A stretch of DNA of 14,393 nt from Desulfobacteraceae bacterium (GTDB lineage: Bacteria > Desulfobacterota > DSM-4660 > Desulfatiglandales > Desulfatiglandaceae). Positions 1 to 7,287 of the stretch are shown piece by piece (the stretch's first letter is position 1; every line of letters begins with the position of its first letter). Below the pieces are notes generated by a model, which ran no database searches, was not told the DNA's origin, and was given only the letters and a program-made list of their open reading frames with translations. The position numbers were made by a program, and so were the translations under genes. Location of the stretch: the NCBI GenBank assembly GCA_030642205.1, contig DAOWOF010000034.1:1-14393 (forward strand). The letters run 5' to 3'.

Positions 1-444
1 AATATCTACAAGCTTTTAATTTGTTTTTTGCTTAACTTTATGACATTGATTACCTACCTGCTTCTTGCAATTTATTGCTATAAAAATCATGCCGAACCTG
101 TCAGCATAAAGAGGGTTAGGCAATTAAGGATCCAAATTCAAAATGAGCTTCGTGATTCTGGGAACTCTGCAAATTCATTTTTTTTCAAAGCGCAAAAATA
201 TACAAGAATCTAATCGGACATTACTGAATATTTTTATATTAAAAAATACAAACTGTGTTTATAATACAATAGACATTAATCGTTGCCTATTCTATTCTCA
301 TCTTGTTAACTTTTTATATTTTTTAAATTTATATACGAATAATGAATCTTGTTTGATCTTGTCTCTTTTGCTTTGACCAATTTCTTTTTCTTAAAAAACT
401 TTTATACAAGACCAGTCTCATAATAGGATTTTAAGAACAAATAA
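1..444. other. AT-rich intergenic region, no supported gene
   Basis: Very AT-rich DNA upstream of the receptor kinase gene. Two short open frames (28-213 and 143-376, +) overlap each other in different frames, are low in complexity and lack ribosome sites, so I do not call them genes. A TTGACC box at 373-378 and a TATACA at 403-408 lie 24 bp apart, too far for a standard sigma-70 promoter. No tRNA, hairpin terminator or repeat is evident. Confidence 0.6.
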
Positions 445-2997
445 ATGAAAACCTCTGTCAACATTCCCTCTCTTATACTTGCTTCTTTATTATCTCTTGG
501 TTTTATGTTCCTGTCTTTTCAATCCTGTCCCATTCTGGAAAAAGCTGAAAACCTGGTCTATAGTCTTGAAATGTGCCTGAGGATTCCTCTGTCTCATGAA
601 AAAACTGACATTGCAATCGTTAAAATTGACGATAAAAGTCTGCGGAAGCTTGGAACATGGCCATGGCCAAGACATTTGATTGCTGAAATGATTATGATTC
701 TGGAAAATAATGGCGCAAAACTAATTGGCCTGGATTTGCTTTTTAATCAAAAAGAACAAAATCAAGGGTTAAAGGAGATAATAAACCTGCATCAGACAAT
801 ATTGAATTCTGATAATTTGCCTTCTGAAAGGACATATCTCACCTGGCTTGTTGAAATAATAAAAGGAATAGAAAAGAGGCTGGATAATGATCAGGAGCTT
901 GCCAGGACTGTCAAAAAGTATGACAATATCATCTTGCCTGTTTCAGGAAAATATGGCCAATATCCTACCGAAATCATTCCATCACAGGATTCTTTGCTCG
1001 CGAAAAGCTCCTTAAGACAGGATATCCTTGATAAACAAATAATAGAAAAAATTGCCGTCAACGAACTGATAAGACCATTTCCCGAACTTTCAGAAGCAGC
1101 CAGCGGGTCTGGACACATCAATCTTCATCCTCAAAAGGCAAAGGAAGGCCGGGCACATCTACCCTTAATAAACTATAGGGGCAATCTTATACCTTCCCTG
1201 CCTTTTCGTTTGGCAATTAATTATCTGAACGAAAATACAAACGATATCATTTTGCCAAATAACAATATCAAACTTAATAGTAAGATTATTCATTTAAATA
1301 AGGGTGAGCTGTTTATATTGTTTAAGGGCGCAGCACACTCGTTTCCAGAATATTCTTTTGTGGACATCTTAAATGGCAAAAAGGTCGCTAAGGTATTTAA
1401 TAACAAGATCGTGCTGATTGGATTTGCAGCCAGGAATGGAGGTGTATCAATAAATACCCCTGTGGCATCCAATATGCCGAGAATTGAATTAATGGCTAAT
1501 ATAACTCAAGGTTTTTTAAGTGGACACTTTTTAAACCGGCCTTATTACATGATATACATAGAGTCTCTTTTTATATTGCTCTTCGGAATTTTAGCAGTAA
1601 TCTTCCTGCCCCCTCTTAATTATTTTCCACGTACGATGCTTATTGGCACAAGCATAATAATGCTATTCTTTTCAAGCCTAATACTATTTATTATCTTTAA
1701 TGTCTGGTTTAAGATTTCCTATATATTGTTTCCTGTTTTGATTATCTATCTTTATCTCTCAATCAATGACATGCTGGGGAAAAAAAAGTCATTAGCCGTT
1801 AATTCCCCTGAAAGCATGGAAACAAACAGGGCGCTAGGCCTCAGCCTACAATCTCAAGGGCTGCTTGATCTGGCCCTTGAAAAATTCAGGGAATGTCCAA
1901 TAGATGGGCCTATGAAGGATTCCCTTTATGCTTTGGGGCTGGAATTTGAACGTAAGAGGATGCTCAAGAAGGCCATTGCCGTTTATGAATATATAAATAA
2001 TGAGGATAGCGGATTCAGGGATATCTCTATTAAGATTCCACAATTAACCAGCATTGTAGAAAATCGTGATATTGGAAAAAATGGAGCTAAAAAAGATGGA
2101 GAAATCCTGTTATCTGATGATTTGGAAATAATACAAACCGTTGGCAGATATGAGATTCTGGGGGAAATAGCCAAAGGAGCAATGGGAATTATTTATAAAG
2201 GCCGGGACCCAAAAATCAATCGCTTAATTGCCATTAAGACCATACGCTTTTCTGATGATTTTGAAGAAGAACATATTCATGATATAAAACGCCGTTTCTT
2301 CAAAGAAGCTGAAATGGCAGGTAAATTATCTCATCCTTCTATCATTTCAATCTATGATGTTGGCGAAGACTACGATTTGACTTATATGACCATGGAACTA
2401 TTGGATGGAACAGATTTGGAACAATTTTGTCAAAAAGACAACCTGCTTCCTCAAAGACAGACACTTGATATCATCGCCAATATAGCAGAAGCTTTAGATT
2501 ATGCCCATAATAGAGGTGTAATCCACAGAGATATAAAACCTGGAAATATAATGATATTAACAGACGGCACCATCAAAGTAACAGATTTTGGAATTGCAAA
2601 GGCTGTTTCTTCTTCTCAAACAAAGAGCGGGGTTGTCCTTGGAACGCCCAATTATATGTCACCTGAACAATTGAGCGGCAGGAAAATTGATGGTCGATCT
2701 GATATATTTTCCTTAGGTGTATTATTTTACCAGCTTTTAACAGGAGAGTTACCTTTTACAGGCAAGAATCTGGCAGAATTATTTTCTCAAATCTCTAAAA
2801 GAAGGCATCCTTCACCCCGTAACATAAATCCTAAAGTACTAAAGCCCTGCGAACAACTATTAGACAAGGTTCTGGCCAAAGATCCCCAAAAAAGGTTTCA
2901 ACGGGCTAATGAGTTCGCAGAGTACAGTAGAATGATAATTGAAAAAATAGATCAATTAAGATCTGATCTTAAAAAAAGAAAGCCCCAAAACCAATGA
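445..2997 (+). CDS. CHASE2-domain receptor serine/threonine protein kinase with TPR-like linker
   Basis: 850-residue membrane kinase. Residues 7-25 form an N-terminal membrane anchor. Residues about 30-360 are an extracytoplasmic CHASE2 sensor, showing the family TWPWPR motif at 71-76 and KIVLIGFAA at 321-329. Three hydrophobic segments follow at about 368-388, 397-420 and 424-441. Residues 459-520 look like two degenerate TPR repeats. The Hanks-type kinase domain spans about 568-830, with glycine loop GEIAKGAMG (573-581), lysine K598, helix-C glutamate E621, catalytic HRDIKPGN (694-701), DFG (714-716) and SPE (739-741). All catalytic residues are present, so it should be active. The HRD arginine suggests activation-loop autophosphorylation. 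The CHASE2 ligand is unknown. The ribosome site is weak (AGGA at 425-428), but the start fits the membrane anchor. It is a single gene convergent with groEL, and no cognate phosphatase or FHA partner is nearby. Confidence 0.93.
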   Translation: MKTSVNIPSLILASLLSLGFMFLSFQSCPILEKAENLVYSLEMCLRIPLSHEKTDIAIVKIDDKSLRKLGTWPWPRHLIAEMIMILENNGAKLIGLDLLFNQKEQNQGLKEIINLHQTILNSDNLPSERTYLTWLVEIIKGIEKRLDNDQELARTVKKYDNIILPVSGKYGQYPTEIIPSQDSLLAKSSLRQDILDKQIIEKIAVNELIRPFPELSEAASGSGHINLHPQKAKEGRAHLPLINYRGNLIPSLPFRLAINYLNENTNDIILPNNNIKLNSKIIHLNKGELFILFKGAAHSFPEYSFVDILNGKKVAKVFNNKIVLIGFAARNGGVSINTPVASNMPRIELMANITQGFLSGHFLNRPYYMIYIESLFILLFGILAVIFLPPLNYFPRTMLIGTSIIMLFFSSLILFIIFNVWFKISYILFPVLIIYLYLSINDMLGKKKSLAVNSPESMETNRALGLSLQSQGLLDLALEKFRECPIDGPMKDSLYALGLEFERKRMLKKAIAVYEYINNEDSGFRDISIKIPQLTSIVENRDIGKNGAKKDGEILLSDDLEIIQTVGRYEILGEIAKGAMGIIYKGRDPKINRLIAIKTIRFSDDFEEEHIHDIKRRFFKEAEMAGKLSHPSIISIYDVGEDYDLTYMTMELLDGTDLEQFCQKDNLLPQRQTLDIIANIAEALDYAHNRGVIHRDIKPGNIMILTDGTIKVTDFGIAKAVSSSQTKSGVVLGTPNYMSPEQLSGRKIDGRSDIFSLGVLFYQLLTGELPFTGKNLAELFSQISKRRHPSPRNINPKVLKPCEQLLDKVLAKDPQKRFQRANEFAEYSRMIIEKIDQLRSDLKKRKPQNQ

Positions 2998-3018
2998 TAT
3001 TTTGGAGCTGTCTTTTTT
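2981..3018. terminator. Bidirectional Rho-independent terminator between the kinase gene and groEL
   Basis: AGCCCCAAAA (2981-2990) pairs with TTTTGGAGCT (3000-3009) across a 9-base loop. On the + strand there is one mismatch, and TCTTTTTT follows (3011-3018). On the - strand the same stem closes fully with one U-G wobble and is followed by a T-rich tract (complement of 2971-2979). It therefore serves both converging genes. The kinase stop codon lies inside the loop. Confidence 0.8.
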
Positions 3019-3073
3019 AATTTAAGCAAAATTGGATCGGCAATAAAATTGCTGTCCTGTTAAGAAGGTATTC

Positions 3074-4720
3074 TTACATCATACCGCCCATACCGCCCAT
3101 ACCGCCCATACCGCCTGGTGGCATTGGAGGCATCGCATCGCCGCCTTCAGATGGCTTATCAGCAATCATTGCTTCAGTAGTAAGGAGTAAAGATGAAACT
3201 GACGCAGCATTCTGCAATGCATATCTGGTCACCTTGGTTGGATCTATAATTCCAGCCTTCATGAGATCCTCATATTCTCCTTTTTGAGCATTATAGCCAA
3301 AAGCGCCTTCCCCTTCTTTAACCTTTTCAACCACTACAGAACCTTCAACTCCCGCATTTTCAGCAATTTGACGAATAGGCTCTTCAATAGCTCTTTTGAC
3401 CAGATTCACTCCAGCCTGAGCTTCTCCATCCATTGAGATCTCATTGATTGCTGCCAAGGTCCTTAAAAGAGCAACTCCGCCTCCAGGAACAATTCCTTCC
3501 TCTACTGCTGCCCTGGTGGCATTAAGAGCATCCTCAACCCTGGCTTTCTTTTCTTTCATTTCGATCTCTGTAGCTGCCCCTACATTAATTACAGCCACAC
3601 CGCCAATTAGTTTAGCCAATCTTTCCTGCAGCTTCTCGCGGTCATAATCAGAGGTCGTTTCGTCTGTTTGTGAACGAATCTGTTTTACCCTGGCCTCCAG
3701 ATCGCTTCGATTGCCACCGCCATCAACTATTGTGGTATTGTCTTTATCTATTGAAACTGTTTTGGCGGTTCCAAGATCATTAATGGTCATATTCTCCAGT
3801 TTCAAACCTAAATCCTCAGAGATAACACGGCCACCGGTAAGTATGCCGATATCTTCCAACATGGCTTTTCTTCTATCTCCAAACCCAGGAGCCTTAACAG
3901 CTGCAACCTGCAATGTCCCTCTAAGCCTGTTAACCACCAAAGTTGCCAGTGCTTCACCTTCAATATCTTCTGCAATAATCAAGAGAGGTTTTCCCATTTT
4001 AGCAATCTGCTCCAAGATAGGAACCATATCCTTCATACTACTAATTTTTGACTCATTAAGGAGGACATAAGGATTATCCAGAGATGCAATCATCTTTTCA
4101 GCATCCGTCACAAAGTAAGGGGAGAGATATCCACGATCAAACTGCATACCTTCTACTATATCAAGGGTCGTCTCCATCCCTTTGGCTTCTTCTACTGTAA
4201 TTACACCCTCTTTACCGACCTTGTTCATGGCTTCAGCAATGATATTTCCAATAGTGCTGTCATCATTGGCAGATATCGTCCCCACTTGAGCAATTTCTTC
4301 CTGATCTTTGGTGGGTTTTGAAGTTCTTCTAAGTTCAGCAATAGAAACTGAAACGGCCTTTTCAATTCCCTTTTTAATTGCCATGGGATTTACTCCGGCT
4401 GCTACCAACTTTGAGCCTTCCCTATAGATCGCCTGCGCGAGGATCGTGGCTGTTGTGGTACCATCACCAGCAACATCAGATGTCTTTGAAGCGACCTCTT
4501 TAACCATCTGGGCGCCCATATTTTCAAATTTGTCTTCCAGCTCAATTTCTTTTGCGACAGTAACACCATCTTTTGTAATAGTTGGCGCGCCAAAAGATCT
4601 GTCCATTATGACATTCCTGCCCTTTGGACCAAGGGTTACTTTAACTGCATTAGCAAGGATATCAATTCCGTTAAGAATAGATTCCCTGGCCTTAACATTA
4701 TATTTAATCTCTTTTGCCAT
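3074..4720 (-). CDS. groEL: Chaperonin GroEL (Hsp60, 60 kDa subunit)
   Basis: 548-residue group I chaperonin of normal length that folds cytosolic proteins as a double heptameric ring with GroES, powered by ATP. The ATP-site signature GDGTTT is at residues 85-90 (D86 corresponds to E. coli D87), TKDGVTVAKE carries the D52 equivalent, and the ATPase aspartate lies in DALNATRAAVEEG near residue 397. The C-terminal tail GGMGGMGGMGGMM is typical; in DNA it is a tandem 9-bp unit (ATACCGCCC on the + strand, 3081-3116). Shine-Dalgarno AAGGAGA (4734-4728) precedes the ATG by 7 bases. It lies 61 bp downstream of groES on the same strand, so the two are clearly co-transcribed. Transcription ends at the shared terminator at 2981-3018. 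Nothing unusual in the protein. Confidence 0.99.
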   Translation of the reverse strand: MAKEIKYNVKARESILNGIDILANAVKVTLGPKGRNVIMDRSFGAPTITKDGVTVAKEIELEDKFENMGAQMVKEVASKTSDVAGDGTTTATILAQAIYREGSKLVAAGVNPMAIKKGIEKAVSVSIAELRRTSKPTKDQEEIAQVGTISANDDSTIGNIIAEAMNKVGKEGVITVEEAKGMETTLDIVEGMQFDRGYLSPYFVTDAEKMIASLDNPYVLLNESKISSMKDMVPILEQIAKMGKPLLIIAEDIEGEALATLVVNRLRGTLQVAAVKAPGFGDRRKAMLEDIGILTGGRVISEDLGLKLENMTINDLGTAKTVSIDKDNTTIVDGGGNRSDLEARVKQIRSQTDETTSDYDREKLQERLAKLIGGVAVINVGAATEIEMKEKKARVEDALNATRAAVEEGIVPGGGVALLRTLAAINEISMDGEAQAGVNLVKRAIEEPIRQIAENAGVEGSVVVEKVKEGEGAFGYNAQKGEYEDLMKAGIIDPTKVTRYALQNAASVSSLLLTTEAMIADKPSEGGDAMPPMPPGGMGGMGGMGGMM

Positions 4721-4781
4721 TATAATTTCTCCTTAAGAGTTCTTTAAAATTGTATAGTATAGTAAATTAATCGCAAGAAGA

Positions 4782-5069
4782 TTATTTTATTATTGCAATA
4801 ATATCCTCTTCTCTCATAATTAGATATTCTTCACCGTCAAAAGTGATCTCTGTTCCAGCATATTTACCAAAAAGAACCCTATCTCCCTCTTTGACATCCA
4901 GGGTGAGTCTCTTGCCATCATCCTGTAATTTACCCTCACCAACGGCCACAATTTTGCCCTCGACAGGTTTTTCTTTTGCAGTATCAGGAATAATGATACC
5001 GCCTTTGGTTTTTTCTTCTTCATCTTCCCTTTTTACAATAACTCTATCATGCAATGGCGTTACATTCAT
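4782..5069 (-). CDS. groES: Co-chaperonin GroES (Hsp10)
   Basis: 95-residue lid of the GroEL chamber, assembling as a heptamer that caps the ring. The sequence begins MNVTPLHDRVIVKR as in other GroES proteins. It contains the mobile loop with GGIIIP at 23-28, which docks on GroEL, and ends with the conserved EEYLIMREEDIIAII strand region. Start choice: an in-frame GTG at 5075 would add two residues, but Shine-Dalgarno AGGAG (5083-5079) is only 3 bases from it and an ideal 9 bases from the ATG at 5069. The ATG also matches the family N-terminus. First gene of the groES-groEL operon; its leader and any promoter lie in the AT-rich region upstream. Confidence 0.97.
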   Translation of the reverse strand: MNVTPLHDRVIVKREDEEEKTKGGIIIPDTAKEKPVEGKIVAVGEGKLQDDGKRLTLDVKEGDRVLFGKYAGTEITFDGEEYLIMREEDIIAIIK

Positions 5070-5355
5070 CTTCACAATCTCCTCTCATTTATAAATTAAT
5101 TTAATCCTGCTTTGTAGCTAAAACACAAACCTGTAAAAAAAGAAACACTTTATTTTTTTTAAACCAATAATTATTTTCTCAAGATTAATCCTTCTGATTT
5201 TTCTTTCTCCATACCATTAATTTTTTGGTTATGATGGTTAAGAGGTAATATAATATTCTTCCCTTAATAAAGGCTAAACGTTTAAAAAGAAACCAAAAGA
5301 GTCACATTATGGGAGAAAATCCACGGGCATAATATATGCACCTACATGACGAAGA

Positions 5356-5383
5356 AAAATAAGAATTGGCTTTCAAATGTCAA
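5356..5383 (-). promoter_or_regulatory. Candidate sigma-70 promoter for groESL
   Basis: On the - strand a perfect -35 TTGACA (5383-5378) is followed after 16 bases by TATTTT (5361-5356), 4 of 6 to the -10 consensus. Transcription would start near 5349 and leave a leader of about 280 bases before groES. In such AT-rich DNA the -10 match could be chance. A second, weaker TTGAGA lies closer to the gene (5182-5177). Confidence 0.35.
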
Positions 5384-5490
5384 GGGGTATAATTGAAAAA
5401 GTTTAGTAAGTTTTCATAAGACACAAAATTATTTTTGGTATTAGCCTACAATTAAACTTTTGTTATCCTGATTTCAATAAAATGGTATAG

Positions 5491-5530
5491 ACTCATAAAA
5501 AGTCCTTCAACGGGCTTGGGGGGAAGGGCA
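5491..5530. repeat. Dispersed repeat, copy 1 (partial)
   Basis: ACTCATAAAAAGTCCTTCAA (5491-5510) matches 18 of 20 bases of 11275-11294 (ACTCGTAAAAAGTCCGTCAA). Both copies are followed by a G-rich stretch containing GGCTTGGGG (from 5513 here). Copy 1 lies directly 3' of the nitroreductase gene. The function is unknown; it may be a non-autonomous mobile remnant or a REP-like element. Confidence 0.55.
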
Positions 5531-5538
5531 GCCATCCT

Positions 5539-6210
5539 TTAAAAGCCGCACCAAGAGGTAATATTATTAATATCTTCACGTCTGCTTTTCAATTTGTTGG
5601 CGACAAAATCCCAGTCAGGATAACCGATTGCAATGGATATTATTATTTTTTTTGAATCAGGTATTGTCGCGTACTCCCTTAACACCTCAGGATACATGGT
5701 ACCTTGATCCTCAATACATGTGCCTAAATCATAATGAAGTGCAGCCAGGCAAAGGTTTTGAATCATGGCGCCGATATCTATTAATGGACCGGCCTCACTC
5801 AAAGACCTGTCTGCAATAACTACTATAGCAGCCGGGGCATCAAAATAGCGAAATCCCCGTTCTGACCAGGCTGCCCTTTTATCCTTGTCCTCTCTCGCTA
5901 TACCCATCAATTTAAAAATATCTACGGCCAGGTCAATTTGACGTCTGCGATAAATGCTATCCGAAGGCCAACCAATCACTGAATGTTCCGGTTGTGGTTT
6001 AGCCCCCGCTTTAAGCTTCTCAACATTCCCTTTTTTGATATTATTAAGCACCTCACCTGCAAGAACAACAAACTCCCAAGGCTGAGTGTTCATAGCCGAA
6101 GGAGCTTGGCAAGCTGATTGAATGATGCTTCTTAGTGTCTTTTGAGGGACAGGATCAGATTTAAAACTTCTAATGCTTCGCCTTTCCAGTATAGCTGTTA
6201 AAACATCCAT
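5539..6210 (-). CDS. Nitroreductase-family FMN oxidoreductase
   Basis: 223-residue cytosolic flavoprotein of the nitroreductase superfamily, usually a homodimer binding FMN and reducing substrates with NAD(P)H. The FMN-phosphate motif RRSIR is at residues 10-14, followed by PSAMNTQPWEFVV at 37-49. DIGAMIQNLCLAALHYDLGTC (about 145-165) is the conserved central helix region, and the end carries SIAIGYPDWD (192-201). Start choice: the longest frame begins at 6243, but those extra 11 residues are encoded by a repeat element. The ATG at 6210 has a strong Shine-Dalgarno, TAAGGAG, 7 bases upstream, and gives MDVLTAILERRSIRSF as expected for the family. The substrate cannot be told from sequence. It is a single gene, divergent from the GTPase gene; no clear terminator follows. 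Confidence 0.93.
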   Translation of the reverse strand: MDVLTAILERRSIRSFKSDPVPQKTLRSIIQSACQAPSAMNTQPWEFVVLAGEVLNNIKKGNVEKLKAGAKPQPEHSVIGWPSDSIYRRRQIDLAVDIFKLMGIAREDKDKRAAWSERGFRYFDAPAAIVVIADRSLSEAGPLIDIGAMIQNLCLAALHYDLGTCIEDQGTMYPEVLREYATIPDSKKIIISIAIGYPDWDFVANKLKSRREDINNITSWCGF

Positions 6211-6229
6211 TACACAACTCCTTATACCT

Positions 6230-6319
6230 TGAGACCTTTTCAAAACCTCCCCTTGTGAAGTCCACGCTTATCTGCCAAATTCCAGAGTCAGGCGAAATGA
6301 AACTTTTTCAAAGGTCTCA
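6230..6319. repeat. 90-bp element bounded by inverted repeats (MITE-like)
   Basis: TGAGACCTTTTCAAAA (6230-6245) is the inverse of TTTTTCAAAGGTCTCA (6304-6319), with 14 of 16 bases matching and the outer 10 perfect. The 58-bp interior is less AT-rich than its surroundings and has no open frame of its own. It sits between the nitroreductase ribosome site and the upstream DNA, so that gene's transcript probably starts within or beyond it. No clear target-site duplication is seen. It resembles a non-autonomous mobile or REP-type element, an inference from structure alone. Confidence 0.6.
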
Positions 6320-6614
6320 TCTTAAGATATTTATTCTTGTCTGTTTTACTGATGGAAAAATTATAATCTAACAATCAGAAGACAGGAAGTCAAAGGTGTA
6401 AATTAAATATCGTATTTTTTTGTCTTGTCAATGATATTCGCCTCCACTCTAAAGTTCCAATGTTCTGATGCCGATAAACAAAGAATATAGCTTTCATCTT
6501 TTCTTAAAGGCTAAAACCGATTTATTCATAAACAGCCCGAGGCCTGTTTTCGTTCGGGCACTAATTAGGAGACTGTTTGAGAATGGCTTGTTATGGGAGG
6601 CGATAAAAGTCATT
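6320..6614 (+). promoter_or_regulatory. Leader region of the GTPase gene
   Basis: About 295 bp without a supported gene if the GTPase starts at 6615. A possible promoter is TTGTCT (6337-6342) with a perfect TATAAT (6362-6367), but the 19-bp spacer is long. A hairpin GCCCGA/TCGGGC (6535-6540/6554-6559) overlaps an alternative pairing AACAG/CTGTT (6531-6535/6544-6548), so two mutually exclusive folds are possible. The open frame extends back to 6468 but has no ribosome site there. Confidence 0.3.
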
Positions 6615-7229
6615 ATGGCAATATTTCATCCAAAAAGCAGGATTATTGAGTGTAAGCTGGTTTATTATGGCCCTGGCCGGGGTGGTAAAACAACCAATCT
6701 GGAGACTATTTTCAGGACTGGTCAAAAATATACTACAGGCAAGATGGTGTCTATTGATACTAAAGGTGACAGGACTCTTTTTTTTGATTTTCTACCAATG
6801 GGACTTGGAAAAATTAAGGGTTGCGATATCAAGCTTCAGCTTTATACAGTCCCTGGACAAGCTAGATACAGTTCCACCAGGAAGTTGGTTCTTAAGGGGG
6901 TTGACGGCTTGGTTTTTGTTGCTGATTCTCTTAGGATCCGTAGGCAAGAAAATATGATCTCATTAAAAGATTTGCAGCAAAACCTGATTGAACAGAACCT
7001 GGATATTTTTAAAATACCGCTAGTCCTTCAATATAACAAGAGGGATCTTGCCAGGGAAGATATTCCAATTATGTCAATACCTGAAATGGATAAATCCTTA
7101 AATAGCAGGCTAAATGTCCCTTCTTTTCCTGGCAGCGCCCTTTATGGAAAGGGTGTAGGTGCCGCCTTAAACCAATGCATTAAACTCACACTGAACCATC
7201 TAAATAAAAAATTGGGGTGGACAAGCTAG
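6615..7229 (+). CDS. MglA-like small Ras-family GTPase
   Basis: 204-residue cytosolic GTPase of the bacterial MglA group, which sets cell polarity and drives gliding or polar localisation in characterised species. The P-loop is GPGRGGKTT (residues 19-27 from this start). The switch II region reads TVPGQ (78-82), the MglA form in place of DxxG, and continues RKLVLKGVDGLVFVAD. The guanine-specificity motif is NKRD (141-144). Start choice: the open frame extends 49 residues further to 6468, but that part has no family likeness and no ribosome site. From 6615 the protein begins MAIFHPKSRIIECKLVYYG, as MglA proteins do. GGGAGG at 6595-6600 is the ribosome site, with a rather long 14-base spacer. 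The next gene, 58 bp downstream, is a DUF4388 protein; no MglB/Roadblock gene is present in the window. Confidence 0.9.
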   Translation: MAIFHPKSRIIECKLVYYGPGRGGKTTNLETIFRTGQKYTTGKMVSIDTKGDRTLFFDFLPMGLGKIKGCDIKLQLYTVPGQARYSSTRKLVLKGVDGLVFVADSLRIRRQENMISLKDLQQNLIEQNLDIFKIPLVLQYNKRDLAREDIPIMSIPEMDKSLNSRLNVPSFPGSALYGKGVGAALNQCIKLTLNHLNKKLGWTS

Positions 7230-7287
7230 AAAATTATTATGGGGAATTGGAAAGATAGACATCTGACAGGTTTAAGGGAGAACAAGA

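Larger units (their letters stand above)
5070..5538. other. Long AT-rich region upstream of groESL
   Basis: About 470 bp without a supported gene, between groES and the end of the nitroreductase gene (both - strand). Contents: the groES ribosome site, a candidate promoter at 5383-5356 (-), a small palindrome GCATAATATATGC near 5328-5340, a 9-bp inverted repeat (AAAAGTTTA 5397-5405 / TAAACTTTT 5453-5461), and a dispersed-repeat segment starting at 5491. I found no CIRCE element (TTAGCACTC-N9-GAGTGCTAA) and no convincing sigma-32 box. Confidence 0.6.

Noticed and set aside
28..376. Two short + strand open frames (28-213, 143-376)
   Set aside because: They overlap in different frames, have no ribosome sites, and encode low-complexity AT-driven sequence.
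373..408. TTGACC and TATACA as a promoter for the receptor kinase
   Set aside because: The 24-bp spacing is incompatible with sigma-70 recognition.
3444..4736. Several open frames antisense to or shifted within groEL
   Set aside because: Shadows of the conserved groEL codon pattern, with no ribosome sites or domain features.
5070..5075. GTG start for groES two codons upstream
   Set aside because: Only 3 bases from the Shine-Dalgarno; the ATG at 5069 has correct spacing and the family N-terminus.
5397..5461. 9-bp inverted repeat AAAAGTTTA / TAAACTTTT
   Set aside because: Arms 47 bp apart and AT-only apart from one G/C pair; expected by chance in this composition.
6583..6606. Seven-codon leader peptide before the GTPase gene
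   Set aside because: AGGAG is 11 bases away and the peptide ends just before the gene, but nothing else supports translation or attenuation.
6468..6614. 49-residue N-terminal extension of the GTPase
   Set aside because: No ribosome site at 6468 and no likeness to MglA proteins, whose N-terminus matches the Met at 6615.
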